From positions 62,001 through 126,000 of the forward strand of contig JAJFHE010000038.1 of NCBI GenBank assembly GCA_021775755.1: a stretch of DNA of 64,000 bases. Reading direction: 5' to 3'. Within the stretch, counting starts at the first letter, position 1. Every line of letters begins with the position of its first letter. Both the position numbers and the translations under genes were made by a program. The notes under the pieces were generated by a model. That model was not told the origin of the DNA, searched no databases, and saw only the letters and a list, made by a program, of their open reading frames with translations. This document shows, piece by piece, positions 16,664 to 25,715 of the stretch. The DNA is from Hyphomicrobiales bacterium (GTDB taxonomy: Bacteria > Pseudomonadota > Alphaproteobacteria > Rhizobiales > JAJFHB01).

Positions 16664-19600
16664 TCTGCTTTGCCCCTTCCTTATCGTAGAAAACCGGATC
16701 GACGATCGTTGCTTTGACAACTTTTCCATTATCAAGCGGGAAATCGACAACGTCACCCAACCTGTTTCTACCGTCTTTGATAAGTGCCATCGCAATCGAA
16801 CGTCCAACCGTCGGGCTCCAGTAGGCCGATGTGACCTGGCCGATCATCTCCATTGGTGGTTTATCCTTCAGTTCCGCGACCGCGTAGGCCCCGTCGGGCA
16901 GGACTTCCTGGGGATCTTGTGTCAATAGACCGACCAACTGCTTGCGTTTGGGCGCCGCCAAATAGGCACGTTCCAGGGACCTCTTGCCGATATAGTCGTC
17001 CTTCTTTTTCGAAACGGCCCACCCAAGACCGAGATCGAGCGGTGTGACTGTTCCATCGGATTCATCGCCGACGACGATGAAGCCCTTCTCAGCTCGCAAA
17101 ACGTGCAGGGCCTCCGTGCCGTAGGCTTGAATGCCATGGTTCTCTCCGGCCTCCAGCAGCGCCAGCCAGAGGGAGTGGCCGAAGTTTGAAGGAGTTGCGA
17201 TTTCGTATGAAAGTTCGCCGGAGAAGCTGATGCGGAATGCGCGCACCGGATAGCCGGTGAGCCGTCCTACTTTCATGGACATGAATTCGAAACTATCAGC
17301 CGAAAAATCGATGTCGCCGTCCAAGTTCTCCAGAACGTTTCGGGCGTTGGGGCCAGCGATCGCGAATTGTGCCCACTGCTCGGTCACCGGGGTGACATAG
17401 ACCTTAAGGTCGCTCCACTCGGTCTGGAGCCATTCTTCGAGCCATCCCGCTATTCGGTCGGCACCGCCGCTTGTGGTGTGCATGAGGAAGTGATCGTCTG
17501 CCAGCCGGACGGTCACCCCGTCATCCATGAGAAACCCTTCCTCATTGAGCATCAGACCATAACGTCCTTTGCCGACCTTCAGAGTGGAGAACGTGTTTGT
17601 ATAAACGCGGTCCAGCAGCTTTGCGGCGTCCGGTCCCTTAAGCTCGATTTTGCCAAGCGTGGATGCATCAAGCAGGCCGACCTCATTGCGCACCGACAGA
17701 ATCTCCCGGTTGATCGCATCGTGGCGGCTGTCGCCGGGTTTTGGATAGCAGTAGGGACGCCGCCACTGGCCTATGGGTTCAAAATCGGCCCGATTTTCAC
17801 AATGCCATTCATATGGAGGGGTCCTGCGTACAACGAGGAAGCGGTTTCCTGCATTTGTGCCGGCAATCGCACCGAATGAAATTGGCGTATAGGGCGGCCT
17901 GAAAGTCGTTGTTCCGATTTGCGGGATAGCGCTTTGCAATGCACCCGTGAGAACGCCGAGCGCATTGATATTGCTTGTTTTGCCTTGATCGGTCGCCATG
18001 CCGAGCGTGGTATAGCGCTTGATGTGTTCCACCGAGCGATAACCCTCTCTGGCGGCAAGCTCAAGGTCGGCGGCCGTAACGTCGTTCTGAAAGTCTACAA
18101 AGTGCTTGTTGCCCTCGTTCAGAGCACCGGTTGCAGGAACGAACCAGACCGGCTCAAGTTTGCCAGCCTTTGGCGACGAAGCAAGGGGGCGGTCCGATTT
18201 GGATCGCTTGACCTTTGATCCCACAGCCTTTTTTGCAACCGCGGCCCCTGTGTTGCTTGCCTCGGAAATCAGTCCGTCGAGATCGTAGGTTCCGTTTGCT
18301 GCGCCGACTGGCGTTATCTGATCGAAGCTGCGGTCCGGCTTGAAACTCTGAAGGTCCTCGTCGAACTTAACCTTGCCCGAGGTATGGCAGTAGAGGTGTA
18401 CGGCCGGGTTCCATCCGCCCGACACAGCTACGAAATCGCATTCTATCCGTTCCTCGCGACCGCCAATGCGGCTGCCGGCCTTGTATGGTGCGACCTTTAC
18501 GCTCTGGATCTTTGCACCCGCCGCCACTGTGTCGACGTTGGTCACAGCCATACCGGTGACGACTTCGATACCGGCCGCCCGGGCCTCTTCGACAAGTTCG
18601 CCTCGGGGATCCGTTCGGACATCCACGACGCGCGCGAGCGGGACGCCTGCACGCGTAAGATCGAGAGCGGTTTGATACGCATCATCGTTGTTTGTGAACA
18701 CAACGCCGCGACGGCCTGGAGATACGCCGTATCTGTTGACGTAAATGCGTGCCGCTGAAGCCAGCAGGACACCTGGGCGATCATTGTTGGCAAATGTAAG
18801 GGGCCGTTCCAAGGCACCGGTCGCCATGACAATCTGATTTGCACGGACCTTCCAAAGCCTGTGCCGCGGCGCTCCCTGGATCGCAAGAGAGGGATCGTGA
18901 TCTGTCACTCTTTCAAGCAAAAGGCACCAGTTGTGATGGTAATGTCCCGCCGCGATCGTTCGGGTCATCAGATGCACATTCTCCGCCGCCGCCAGCGTGG
19001 ACACGGTCGACTGAACCCATTCCGTTTGGGGGGAACTCTCAATCAGGCCACTGGAGCTGTCAGCCAGACCGCCGAGACGCGCGCACTCATCGACAACCAT
19101 CACGCGTGCGCCGGCCGCCGCTGCCGATTGCGCCGCAGCCAATCCGGCGACGCCGCCCCCTACGACCAGAACATCGCAGGTGGCATGCATGTGTTCATAG
19201 GTGTCCGGATCGGGCTCAGAGGCGGCGGTGCCCAGGCCGGCCGCGTTGCGAATGAAATGTTCGTAGAACATCCACGCCGACTGGGGCCACATGAAGGTCT
19301 TGTAGTAGAAGCCTGCCGGAATCAGGCGGGAAAACTTGGAATTGATCTGCCCAATATCGAATTTCAGGTTTGGCCAGTTATTCTGGCTCTTCGACACGAG
19401 GCCATCGTAAAGCTCAACCTGAGTGGCGCGTTGATTGGGTTCGTGGCGGCCGCTTTCACCGACGGAAATCAGAGCATTGGGCTCGTCTGCGCCGGATCCG
19501 ATTACGCCCCGTGGGCGGTGATACTTGAAACTGCGGCCGACCAAGCGGATTCCGTTGGCAAACAGAGCCGACGCAACCGTGTCTCCGGGATGGCCCGAAA

Positions 19601-19706
19601 GCGATTTTCCATCGAACGAAAACGCAATTCGCCGCGATCTGTCGAGGATGCGACCGGTGGTGCCGGAGCCGACGTTTGCCGGCAATCTGTAGGGTTGTCC
19701 ACTCAT
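16656..19706 (-). CDS. soxA: sarcosine oxidase alpha subunit
   Basis: The 1016-residue alpha subunit has an N-terminal ferredoxin-like domain (through LVGRSFKYHRPRG), a Rossmann NAD site with VVGGGVAGLAAAQSA at about residues 181-195, a central pyridine-nucleotide-disulfide-type domain and a C-terminal GcvT-like folate domain (from about residue 610). The complex oxidises sarcosine to glycine and passes the one-carbon unit to tetrahydrofolate. The ATG at 19706 overlaps the soxD stop as ATGA. Length matches the family. The frame is open upstream to 19865, inside soxD, and is rejected. Confidence 0.97.
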   Translation of the reverse strand: MSGQPYRLPANVGSGTTGRILDRSRRIAFSFDGKSLSGHPGDTVASALFANGIRLVGRSFKYHRPRGVIGSGADEPNALISVGESGRHEPNQRATQVELYDGLVSKSQNNWPNLKFDIGQINSKFSRLIPAGFYYKTFMWPQSAWMFYEHFIRNAAGLGTAASEPDPDTYEHMHATCDVLVVGGGVAGLAAAQSAAAAGARVMVVDECARLGGLADSSSGLIESSPQTEWVQSTVSTLAAAENVHLMTRTIAAGHYHHNWCLLLERVTDHDPSLAIQGAPRHRLWKVRANQIVMATGALERPLTFANNDRPGVLLASAARIYVNRYGVSPGRRGVVFTNNDDAYQTALDLTRAGVPLARVVDVRTDPRGELVEEARAAGIEVVTGMAVTNVDTVAAGAKIQSVKVAPYKAGSRIGGREERIECDFVAVSGGWNPAVHLYCHTSGKVKFDEDLQSFKPDRSFDQITPVGAANGTYDLDGLISEASNTGAAVAKKAVGSKVKRSKSDRPLASSPKAGKLEPVWFVPATGALNEGNKHFVDFQNDVTAADLELAAREGYRSVEHIKRYTTLGMATDQGKTSNINALGVLTGALQSAIPQIGTTTFRPPYTPISFGAIAGTNAGNRFLVVRRTPPYEWHCENRADFEPIGQWRRPYCYPKPGDSRHDAINREILSVRNEVGLLDASTLGKIELKGPDAAKLLDRVYTNTFSTLKVGKGRYGLMLNEEGFLMDDGVTVRLADDHFLMHTTSGGADRIAGWLEEWLQTEWSDLKVYVTPVTEQWAQFAIAGPNARNVLENLDGDIDFSADSFEFMSMKVGRLTGYPVRAFRISFSGELSYEIATPSNFGHSLWLALLEAGENHGIQAYGTEALHVLRAEKGFIVVGDESDGTVTPLDLGLGWAVSKKKDDYIGKRSLERAYLAAPKRKQLVGLLTQDPQEVLPDGAYAVAELKDKPPMEMIGQVTSAYWSPTVGRSIAMALIKDGRNRLGDVVDFPLDNGKVVKATIVDPVFYDKEGAKQNV

Positions 19707-20041
19707 CGTCCCGCACTCTTCTTCTTCGTGGTTTTGGATGCCGCCGGATTTGGCGAGCTGGAAGGCGGGGCGGACTCGGTAATGCCGTAATACGACTTGA
19801 ACTCCAAGGTTACGGTGTCTCTCTCCGCGTGGAACCACTTCCCGCAGCCTCGTGCACACATCCACATCTCCCGATGCAACCCCTTCGGATTGTTTCGAAT
19901 GTACAGGTAGTCTCTCTGCGCATCGTCTGAGACGTTGTGCGGGTCGGTCGAGGCGGGCCTGGAGATATGCGCCTGACCGCCACAGTGGAAATCGGTTTCG
20001 TCACCCTCGGCACCGCAGACGGGACAGGTAATCATCAACAT
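19703..20041 (-). CDS. soxD: sarcosine oxidase delta subunit
   Basis: The 112-residue delta subunit carries the zinc-binding pattern with Cys6, Cys9 (CPVCGAEGDETDFHCGG), His56 and Cys62 or Cys66 (MWMCARGCGKWFH), matching SoxD. It contributes structural zinc to the tetramer. The ATG at 20041 has a strong GGGGGAGGA site; an ATG two codons later is less well placed. The C-terminal tail (Ser/Pro/Lys-rich) is longer than in many relatives. Confidence 0.95.
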   Translation of the reverse strand: MLMITCPVCGAEGDETDFHCGGQAHISRPASTDPHNVSDDAQRDYLYIRNNPKGLHREMWMCARGCGKWFHAERDTVTLEFKSYYGITESAPPSSSPNPAASKTTKKKSAGR

Positions 20042-20056
20042 CGCAATATCCTCCCC

Positions 20057-21307
20057 CTAGTGCGCGACGGCGGCCGCGACACTTTCGTCGATTGAATGGC
20101 CGATCATGTAGCGGTTGAGGCTGAAAGGGGCAGCGATGGGGTGAGGGCGGTCGTTTGCAATAGTATCGGCGAATGCCCAACCTGACCCCGGTATTGCTTT
20201 AAACCCGCCCGTTCCCCATCCGCAGTTCACGAACAGACCCCCAATGTCGGTCATCGAAATGATCGGGCTTCGGTCGCCCGTCATATCCACCGTTCCGCCC
20301 CACTGACGCAACATGCGAAGGCGGCTGATAATTGGGAATGTCTCAACAAGCGCCGTGACTGTGTGCTCGACCGCCGGGAAGCTTCCGCGTTGCGAGAAGT
20401 TGTTGTAGGGGTCTGCTCCGCCACCGATAACGAGCTCCCCCTTGTCGGACTGACTCATATAGCCATGTACCGTGTTTGCCATGACCACAACGTCGATAAC
20501 CGGTTTGATCGGCTCAGACACAAGCGCCTGCAGCGACACGCTCTCGATCGGCATCCTGACGCCAGCCATATCCATAAGCTGCGTTGTACTGCCCGCAACA
20601 ACGACCGCCAGCTTCGTCGTTTTGATCTCGCCGCGCGACGTTCTCACGCCAGTAATCCGCCCAGCATTTTGATCAATTCCAACAACTTCACAATTTTGAA
20701 TGATATCGACGCCCATCGCATCCGCGCCGCGCGCGTAGCCCCAGGCGATTGCATCGTGCCGCGCCGTGCCGCCGCGTGGCTGATAGTACGCACCAAGGAT
20801 CGGATAACGGCAGTCATCTCGGTCGTTTATTATCGGGCACAATCGTTTCACCTCGGCCCGGTCGATCATCCGGGCTTCGGTGCCAGCCAGACGATTGGCA
20901 TGCGATGTACGTTTGAACGCCCTCAATTCATGTTCCGTCTGGCACAGCATGAGGACGCCGCGAGGCGAAAACATCACATTGTAGTTCAGCTCCTGGCTGA
21001 GATTTTCATACAGCGATCTCGCAAGCTCGTAGATCGCCATGCTCTCGTCTTGTAGGTAGTTGGAACGGATAATTGTTGTGTTGCGGCCAGTGTTTCCCCC
21101 GCCGAGCCAGCCCTTTTCCAGCACCGCGATGTTCGTCATGTTGTGGTTTTTGGCAAGATAGTACGCCGTTGCCAGCCCGTGGCCGCCGGCGCCAACGATC
21201 ACCGCGTCATACTCGGCTTTCGGCTCGGGGCTGCGCCAAACAGGACCCCAGTCCTTGTGGTAATTCGCAGCGTTTCGGGCGAGAGAAAAAATCGAATAGC
21301 GTTTCAT
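20057..21307 (-). CDS. soxB: sarcosine oxidase beta subunit
   Basis: The 416-residue beta subunit is a DAO-fold flavoprotein with the FAD dinucleotide motif AVIVGAGGHGLATAYYLA (about residues 35-52). His184 in TARHDAIAWG is the likely covalent FMN attachment residue by analogy with the family. It catalyses oxidative demethylation of sarcosine. First gene of soxBDAG, transcribed away from ccmI across a 198-base gap that contains a strong inverted repeat. Confidence 0.97.
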   Translation of the reverse strand: MKRYSIFSLARNAANYHKDWGPVWRSPEPKAEYDAVIVGAGGHGLATAYYLAKNHNMTNIAVLEKGWLGGGNTGRNTTIIRSNYLQDESMAIYELARSLYENLSQELNYNVMFSPRGVLMLCQTEHELRAFKRTSHANRLAGTEARMIDRAEVKRLCPIINDRDDCRYPILGAYYQPRGGTARHDAIAWGYARGADAMGVDIIQNCEVVGIDQNAGRITGVRTSRGEIKTTKLAVVVAGSTTQLMDMAGVRMPIESVSLQALVSEPIKPVIDVVVMANTVHGYMSQSDKGELVIGGGADPYNNFSQRGSFPAVEHTVTALVETFPIISRLRMLRQWGGTVDMTGDRSPIISMTDIGGLFVNCGWGTGGFKAIPGSGWAFADTIANDRPHPIAAPFSLNRYMIGHSIDESVAAAVAH

Positions 21308-21409
21308 GCCGGTCTCTGCCAGTTTCCCTTACGATGAAGGTTTGTGCTCGGGTGTTATTGCTCAACAGGGCCTGAATTTATCATCCCGAACTTGCGCACA
21401 CCACGGATT

Positions 21410-21461
21410 TGCGACAACTCGAACGGGGTCTGCGACACTTGATCCTCCCAAAGTGTCGCAG
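21410..21461 (-). promoter_or_regulatory. probable operator upstream of soxB
   Basis: A perfect 11-base inverted repeat (CTGCGACACTT at 21430-21440 and AAGTGTCGCAG at 21451-21461, 10-base spacer) lies about 120-155 bases upstream of soxB. A third copy of the core TGCGACA occurs in direct orientation at 21410-21416. Spaced hexamer or heptamer half-sites are what AraC-family activators use, so the GlxA/GbdR-type regulators nearby are the leading candidates. It is also within 50 bases of ccmI and could affect that gene. Confidence 0.7.
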
Positions 21462-21505
21462 GATCGTGCATTGATTTTGCGGCTCACGATACAAATGATA
21501 ACGCC

Positions 21506-22636
21506 ATGACACTTTGGATATTGATCGGGTTGTTGACCCTGACCGCTCTCGCCGCTACCTGCTGGCCGCTCTGGCGGCAGGGGCACCATTCCGCGGCACG
21601 CCTGGAGTTCGACGCCGAAATATACCGCGATCAGTTGCGCCAGATTGAACAGGAATTGGATACAGGTGTTGTTGACGCCTCCGAGGCGGAAGCCGCGCGC
21701 ATTGAAATTTCGCGGCGCCTTCTGAATTCGGACAAAGGAAGAGGGGCGGCGAACGAGACGCAGAGAACACAGCGTGTTGAAGCACGCGTTGTTTACTCTG
21801 CCGCACTTGCAGTTGCCGTTCCAGCCCTTGCACTTGGAATCTACGCCGGTTCAGGTTCCCCGCAACTCTCGTCAGTGCCGTTTGTAGATCGCCAGGCCAC
21901 GTCATTGGAGAACCGTGATCTGGCAAGTCTGATTTCACAGGCCGAAGCGCATTTGCGCGAAAATCCGCAAGATGTTCGTGGCTGGCGGGTCTTGGCCCCC
22001 GCATACATGCAGGAACAACGTTTCAATGATGCCGCCGAGGCTTTCAGGCGTGTCGTTGATTTGACCGAGCCCGATGCTGATCTGCTGACAAGTTATGGAG
22101 AAGCGCAGGTTTTGGCGAACCAGGGCCTGGTAACCGACACGGCACGCGCAACCTTTGAAGGCGCCATTGCGCAAAATCCAGCGCTCCCCAAGGCGCATTT
22201 TTATCTTGGCCTGGCTGATCGGCAGGATGGTCAGATTGAGCAGGCAATTGAGCGCTGGGAACAAGTGATGGCTGCCGCGCCGGCGGGTGCCCCATGGCGC
22301 GCGTTTGTGGCGCAGCACATAACGGCTGCCAAGGCTGAGCTTGGTAACCTGCCCGCGCTGTCGCAGGAACAGATGAGCGGCGCGGAAAACATGTCGGCCG
22401 AGGATCGCCTGGCGATGATCGAAGGTATGGTTTCAAACCTCGCTGCGAAGCTGGAGGCCGACGGCGGTGATCTGGAAGGTTGGTTCAGGCTCATAAACGC
22501 CTACCGCGTTCTCGGCCGGGCAGAGGATGCGCGAAACGCGCTCGTATCCGCTAATGCGAATTTCCAAAACGATGAACAGGCTTTGGCACAACTTGACGAG
22601 CTTGCTATAAGGCTCGAACTTTCCGTACAGGAGTAG
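21506..22636 (+). CDS. ccmI: cytochrome c maturation protein CcmI (CycH)
   Basis: This 376-residue protein has an N-terminal membrane helix (about 3-20), a short cytoplasmic loop with YRDQLRQIEQELDTGVV, a second membrane segment (about 96-113) and a periplasmic TPR domain (for example WRVLAPAYMQEQRFNDAAEAFRR-type repeats). CcmI chaperones apocytochrome c to the CcmF/CcmH haem lyase. The first-helix to EL-GVVDASEAEAARIEI arrangement is typical. First gene of the ccmI-ccmE-ccmF-ccmH operon. Confidence 0.95.
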   Translation: MTLWILIGLLTLTALAATCWPLWRQGHHSAARLEFDAEIYRDQLRQIEQELDTGVVDASEAEAARIEISRRLLNSDKGRGAANETQRTQRVEARVVYSAALAVAVPALALGIYAGSGSPQLSSVPFVDRQATSLENRDLASLISQAEAHLRENPQDVRGWRVLAPAYMQEQRFNDAAEAFRRVVDLTEPDADLLTSYGEAQVLANQGLVTDTARATFEGAIAQNPALPKAHFYLGLADRQDGQIEQAIERWEQVMAAAPAGAPWRAFVAQHITAAKAELGNLPALSQEQMSGAENMSAEDRLAMIEGMVSNLAAKLEADGGDLEGWFRLINAYRVLGRAEDARNALVSANANFQNDEQALAQLDELAIRLELSVQE

Positions 22637-22639
22637 TGC

Positions 22640-23092
22640 ATGGCCCTGACACGTAAACAGCGGCGCGGAGTACTTGTCGGCAGCGGCGTTGCCATACTGG
22701 CCGTGGCGGTGGGGCTTGTTTTGTGGGCACTCGGCGACACTCTCGTATTCTTTTACACACCCAGTCAGGCGCAAGAAAAACAGCTCGGCCCAGGCCAAAG
22801 ATTCCGGCTCGGGGGACTGGTGGCCGAGGGCAGCGTCGAACGTGGCGATGGCACCCTGATACGCTTTACCGTGACCGACACCGCACAAGAGATGTCTGTT
22901 GTATTTGCCGGAGTGCTACCGGATCTTTTTCGTGAAGGACAAGGTGTCGTTACTGAAGGAAAATTAAACGCGGAGGGTGTCTTCGAAGCTGATACCGTAC
23001 TCGCCAAGCACGATGAAAACTATATGCCGCGGGAAGTCGCCGATGCTTTGAAAGAGCAGGGGCTCTGGCAACACGGTGGTGATGAACAGTGA
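22640..23092 (+). CDS. ccmE: cytochrome c maturation haem chaperone CcmE (CycJ)
   Basis: This 150-residue protein has one N-terminal membrane helix and a periplasmic OB-fold domain. His124 in [10 protein letters not shown] is the conserved covalent haem attachment residue, with Tyr128 as an axial ligand. It carries haem from CcmC to CcmF. It starts three bases after ccmI. Confidence 0.97.
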   Translation: MALTRKQRRGVLVGSGVAILAVAVGLVLWALGDTLVFFYTPSQAQEKQLGPGQRFRLGGLVAEGSVERGDGTLIRFTVTDTAQEMSVVFAGVLPDLFREGQGVVTEGKLNAEGVFEADTVLAKHDENYMPREVADALKEQGLWQHGGDEQ

Positions 23093-23140
23093 CACAAGAC
23101 TCGATTAGGCCGGTGGCAGTAAGCATCCATGGTGGTTGGT

Positions 23141-25117
23141 ATGGTCGCTGAAGTAGGCCACTACGCTCTCGTTTTGGCTCTGGCAATCGCGATCGCACAG
23201 TCGCTTGTTCCGTTGTTTGGAGCGCATCGCGGCGACGGTCAACTCATGCGTGTTGGCGATACCGCTGCACTGGTTCAGTTCGCTCTCGTGTTGCTGGCAT
23301 TCTTTGCCTTGATGCATGCCTTCGTAACGTCTGACTTCTCCGTTTCGAATGTCTGGGAAAACTCCCATTCCGCAAAACCGATGCTCTACAAAGTGACGGG
23401 CGTTTGGGGAAATCACGAAGGGTCGATGGTGCTGTGGGTGCTGATTCTTGCTTTCTTCGGTGCCTGCGTTTCCATGTTTGGCGGCAATCTTCCTGATACG
23501 TTGCGGGCGCGCGTCTTGAGCATGCAAGGTCTCATTTCAGTTGCGTTTCTTCTTTTCATTATTGTCACTTCCAATCCTTTCGTACGCCTCGATCCGGCCC
23601 CTGTTGACGGACGTGGCCTGAACCCGATTCTGCAGGACCCCGCGCTTGCCTTCCATCCGCCGTTTCTCTACGCCGGTTACGTTGGTTTCTCGATGGCCTT
23701 CTCTTTCGCGCTGGCCGCACTGATCGAAGGCCGCGTCGATGCCGCATGGGCGCGCTGGGTTCGGCCCTGGACACTTGTCGCCTGGATGTGCCTGACGCTC
23801 GGCATCGCCATGGGTTCGTGGTGGGCTTACTACGAACTTGGCTGGGGTGGCTGGTGGTTCTGGGACCCCGTCGAAAACGCATCATTCATGCCGTGGCTTG
23901 CCGGGACCGCGCTGCTTCACTCCGCAATTGTCGTGGAGAAGCGAGAAGCGCTTAAGGTCTGGACGATCCTGCTTGCCATTCTGACGTTTTCACTGAGCCT
24001 CATCGGCACTTTTCTGGTGCGCTCCGGTGTGCTCACGTCGGTGCATGCGTTTGCGGTCGATCCGGAGCGTGGCGTTTTCATTCTGGTCATCATGTGTTTA
24101 TTCATCGGTGGTGCCTTCACGCTTTTCGCCTGGCGCGCGCCGTCTCTGCGCTCCGGCGGATTGTTCGCGCCGATCAGCCGTGAAGGCGGGCTCATTTTGA
24201 ACAATCTGTTTCTGACGGTCGGTTGTGCGACGGTGCTGTTCGGCACTTTGTATCCTCTCGTACTGGAGGCAGTGGCAGGGACGAAGAGTTCGGTAGGTCC
24301 GCCGTTTTTCAACCTTACTTTCGTACCTTTGATGATCCCCCTGCTTGCGCTTGTTCCGCTCGGCCCGTTCCTCGCCTGGAAAAGAGCCGACCTGGGGGCG
24401 GCCCTTCAACGGTTGTGGGTTGCGGCGGCGATTTCGTTGGGTGTGGCCGCCATTGCCGGCTACGCGAAATTCGGGGGCCCGGTGCTCGCACCGTTCGGTA
24501 TCGCTCTGGGAGTCTGGCTCATTGCCGGCGCGTTCTCCGATATTGCGTTCCGTTCAAAATTCGGCCGCGAGACATTGGGTGTTGCCGCGCGCCGCGCCTT
24601 TGGCCTGCCGCGGTCCGCGTGGGGCATGGCCATTGCTCATGCGGGGCTAGGCGTTGCGATTATAGGCATAGTGGCAGTTTCGGCATGGCGGGTTGAAAAA
24701 ATTGCAGTAATAAAGCCCGGCGAGACAATGGAAGTGGCTGGATTTGAGCTGCAGTTCGAAGGTGTGGTTCCCCGGCAGGGACCGAACTACAACGATGAAG
24801 TGGGCATATTCACTGCCCGGCGTGATGGCAACGCGTTCGCGCGGTTGGAAAGTGCGAAGCGTATTTACGCGGTTCGGCAGATGCCGACGACGGAAGCGGC
24901 GATCTACACGTTCTGGACCGGAGATCTTTATGTCGTCATTGGCGATGGCTCCGAACAGGGACGAACGGTGCGGGCTTACTACAATCCCTTCGCACCGTTC
25001 ATCTGGATTGGCGCCGTCATTATGTTCCTGGGCGGTGCGGTGTCGTTGACGGACCGGCGCTACCGCATCGGTGCGCCGAAGCGTGCACGACATGCAGCGG
25101 CCACTGGAGGCGCATGA
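23141..25117 (+). CDS. ccmF: cytochrome c haem lyase subunit CcmF (CycK)
   Basis: This about 658-residue multi-pass protein has the tryptophan-rich haem-handling motif WGGWWFWDPVENASFMPWL and roughly 14-15 membrane segments. With CcmH and CcmI it attaches haem to apocytochrome c in the periplasm. I chose the ATG at 23141 (MVAEVGHYALVLALA) because it fits the usual family start; an ATG at 23129, four codons upstream, is possible. Confidence 0.95.
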   Translation: MVAEVGHYALVLALAIAIAQSLVPLFGAHRGDGQLMRVGDTAALVQFALVLLAFFALMHAFVTSDFSVSNVWENSHSAKPMLYKVTGVWGNHEGSMVLWVLILAFFGACVSMFGGNLPDTLRARVLSMQGLISVAFLLFIIVTSNPFVRLDPAPVDGRGLNPILQDPALAFHPPFLYAGYVGFSMAFSFALAALIEGRVDAAWARWVRPWTLVAWMCLTLGIAMGSWWAYYELGWGGWWFWDPVENASFMPWLAGTALLHSAIVVEKREALKVWTILLAILTFSLSLIGTFLVRSGVLTSVHAFAVDPERGVFILVIMCLFIGGAFTLFAWRAPSLRSGGLFAPISREGGLILNNLFLTVGCATVLFGTLYPLVLEAVAGTKSSVGPPFFNLTFVPLMIPLLALVPLGPFLAWKRADLGAALQRLWVAAAISLGVAAIAGYAKFGGPVLAPFGIALGVWLIAGAFSDIAFRSKFGRETLGVAARRAFGLPRSAWGMAIAHAGLGVAIIGIVAVSAWRVEKIAVIKPGETMEVAGFELQFEGVVPRQGPNYNDEVGIFTARRDGNAFARLESAKRIYAVRQMPTTEAAIYTFWTGDLYVVIGDGSEQGRTVRAYYNPFAPFIWIGAVIMFLGGAVSLTDRRYRIGAPKRARHAAATGGA

Positions 25118-25584
25118 TGAAAAGGCTGTTGGGGTGCCTTGGCCTTGTGCTCCTTCTGGCAATGACTCCGGGGCTGGCCGTTGAACTGGACGAAGTGCTC
25201 TCAGACACTGTGCTTGAAAACCGGGCACGGGAACTTTCCGCGGAACTGCGGTGCCTAGTTTGCCAGAACCAGTCCATTGATGATTCGGATGCGCCGCTGG
25301 CAAGGGACCTGCGTATTCTGGTGCGAAAGCGCCTCACAGAAGGCGATACGGATGCCGAAGTCATCGATTTCATCGTCGCGCGCTATGGCGAATTCGTTTT
25401 GCTGAAACCGCCATTTGCGCCGCATACGTGGGCGCTGTGGCTGGCTATGCCAGCACTCCTCCTCGCCGGAGGTCTGGCTATTTTCATCGCCCACTGGCGG
25501 CGGCAAGGTGCTTTAAAGGTACCGCTGGAACCGCTCAGCGGCGATGAACAAAGCAAGCTTGAACGTCTCCTTAAGGACGGTTAG
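25114..25584 (+). CDS. ccmH: cytochrome c maturation thioredoxin-like subunit CcmH (CycL)
   Basis: This 156-residue protein has a signal peptide, the redox motif LRCLVCQNQS (Cys47 and Cys50) and a C-terminal membrane helix (about 108-126). It reduces apocytochrome cysteine pairs before haem attachment. The ATG overlaps the ccmF stop as ATGA. In rhizobia degP normally follows closely; here about 9.2 kb separates them. Confidence 0.95.
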   Translation: MMKRLLGCLGLVLLLAMTPGLAVELDEVLSDTVLENRARELSAELRCLVCQNQSIDDSDAPLARDLRILVRKRLTEGDTDAEVIDFIVARYGEFVLLKPPFAPHTWALWLAMPALLLAGGLAIFIAHWRRQGALKVPLEPLSGDEQSKLERLLKDG

Positions 25585-25715
25585 CCGGGAAGTTTTGTTG
25601 CATCCGGCCCGGCATTGAACGCTCACCTTCTCGCGAGCGCATCTTGTCGTGCAGGGACGAAGCCGCCATTTTGCGCGTAACTTGCAGCGCAGCCTGATCC
25701 TCCGGGAGAGAAACC

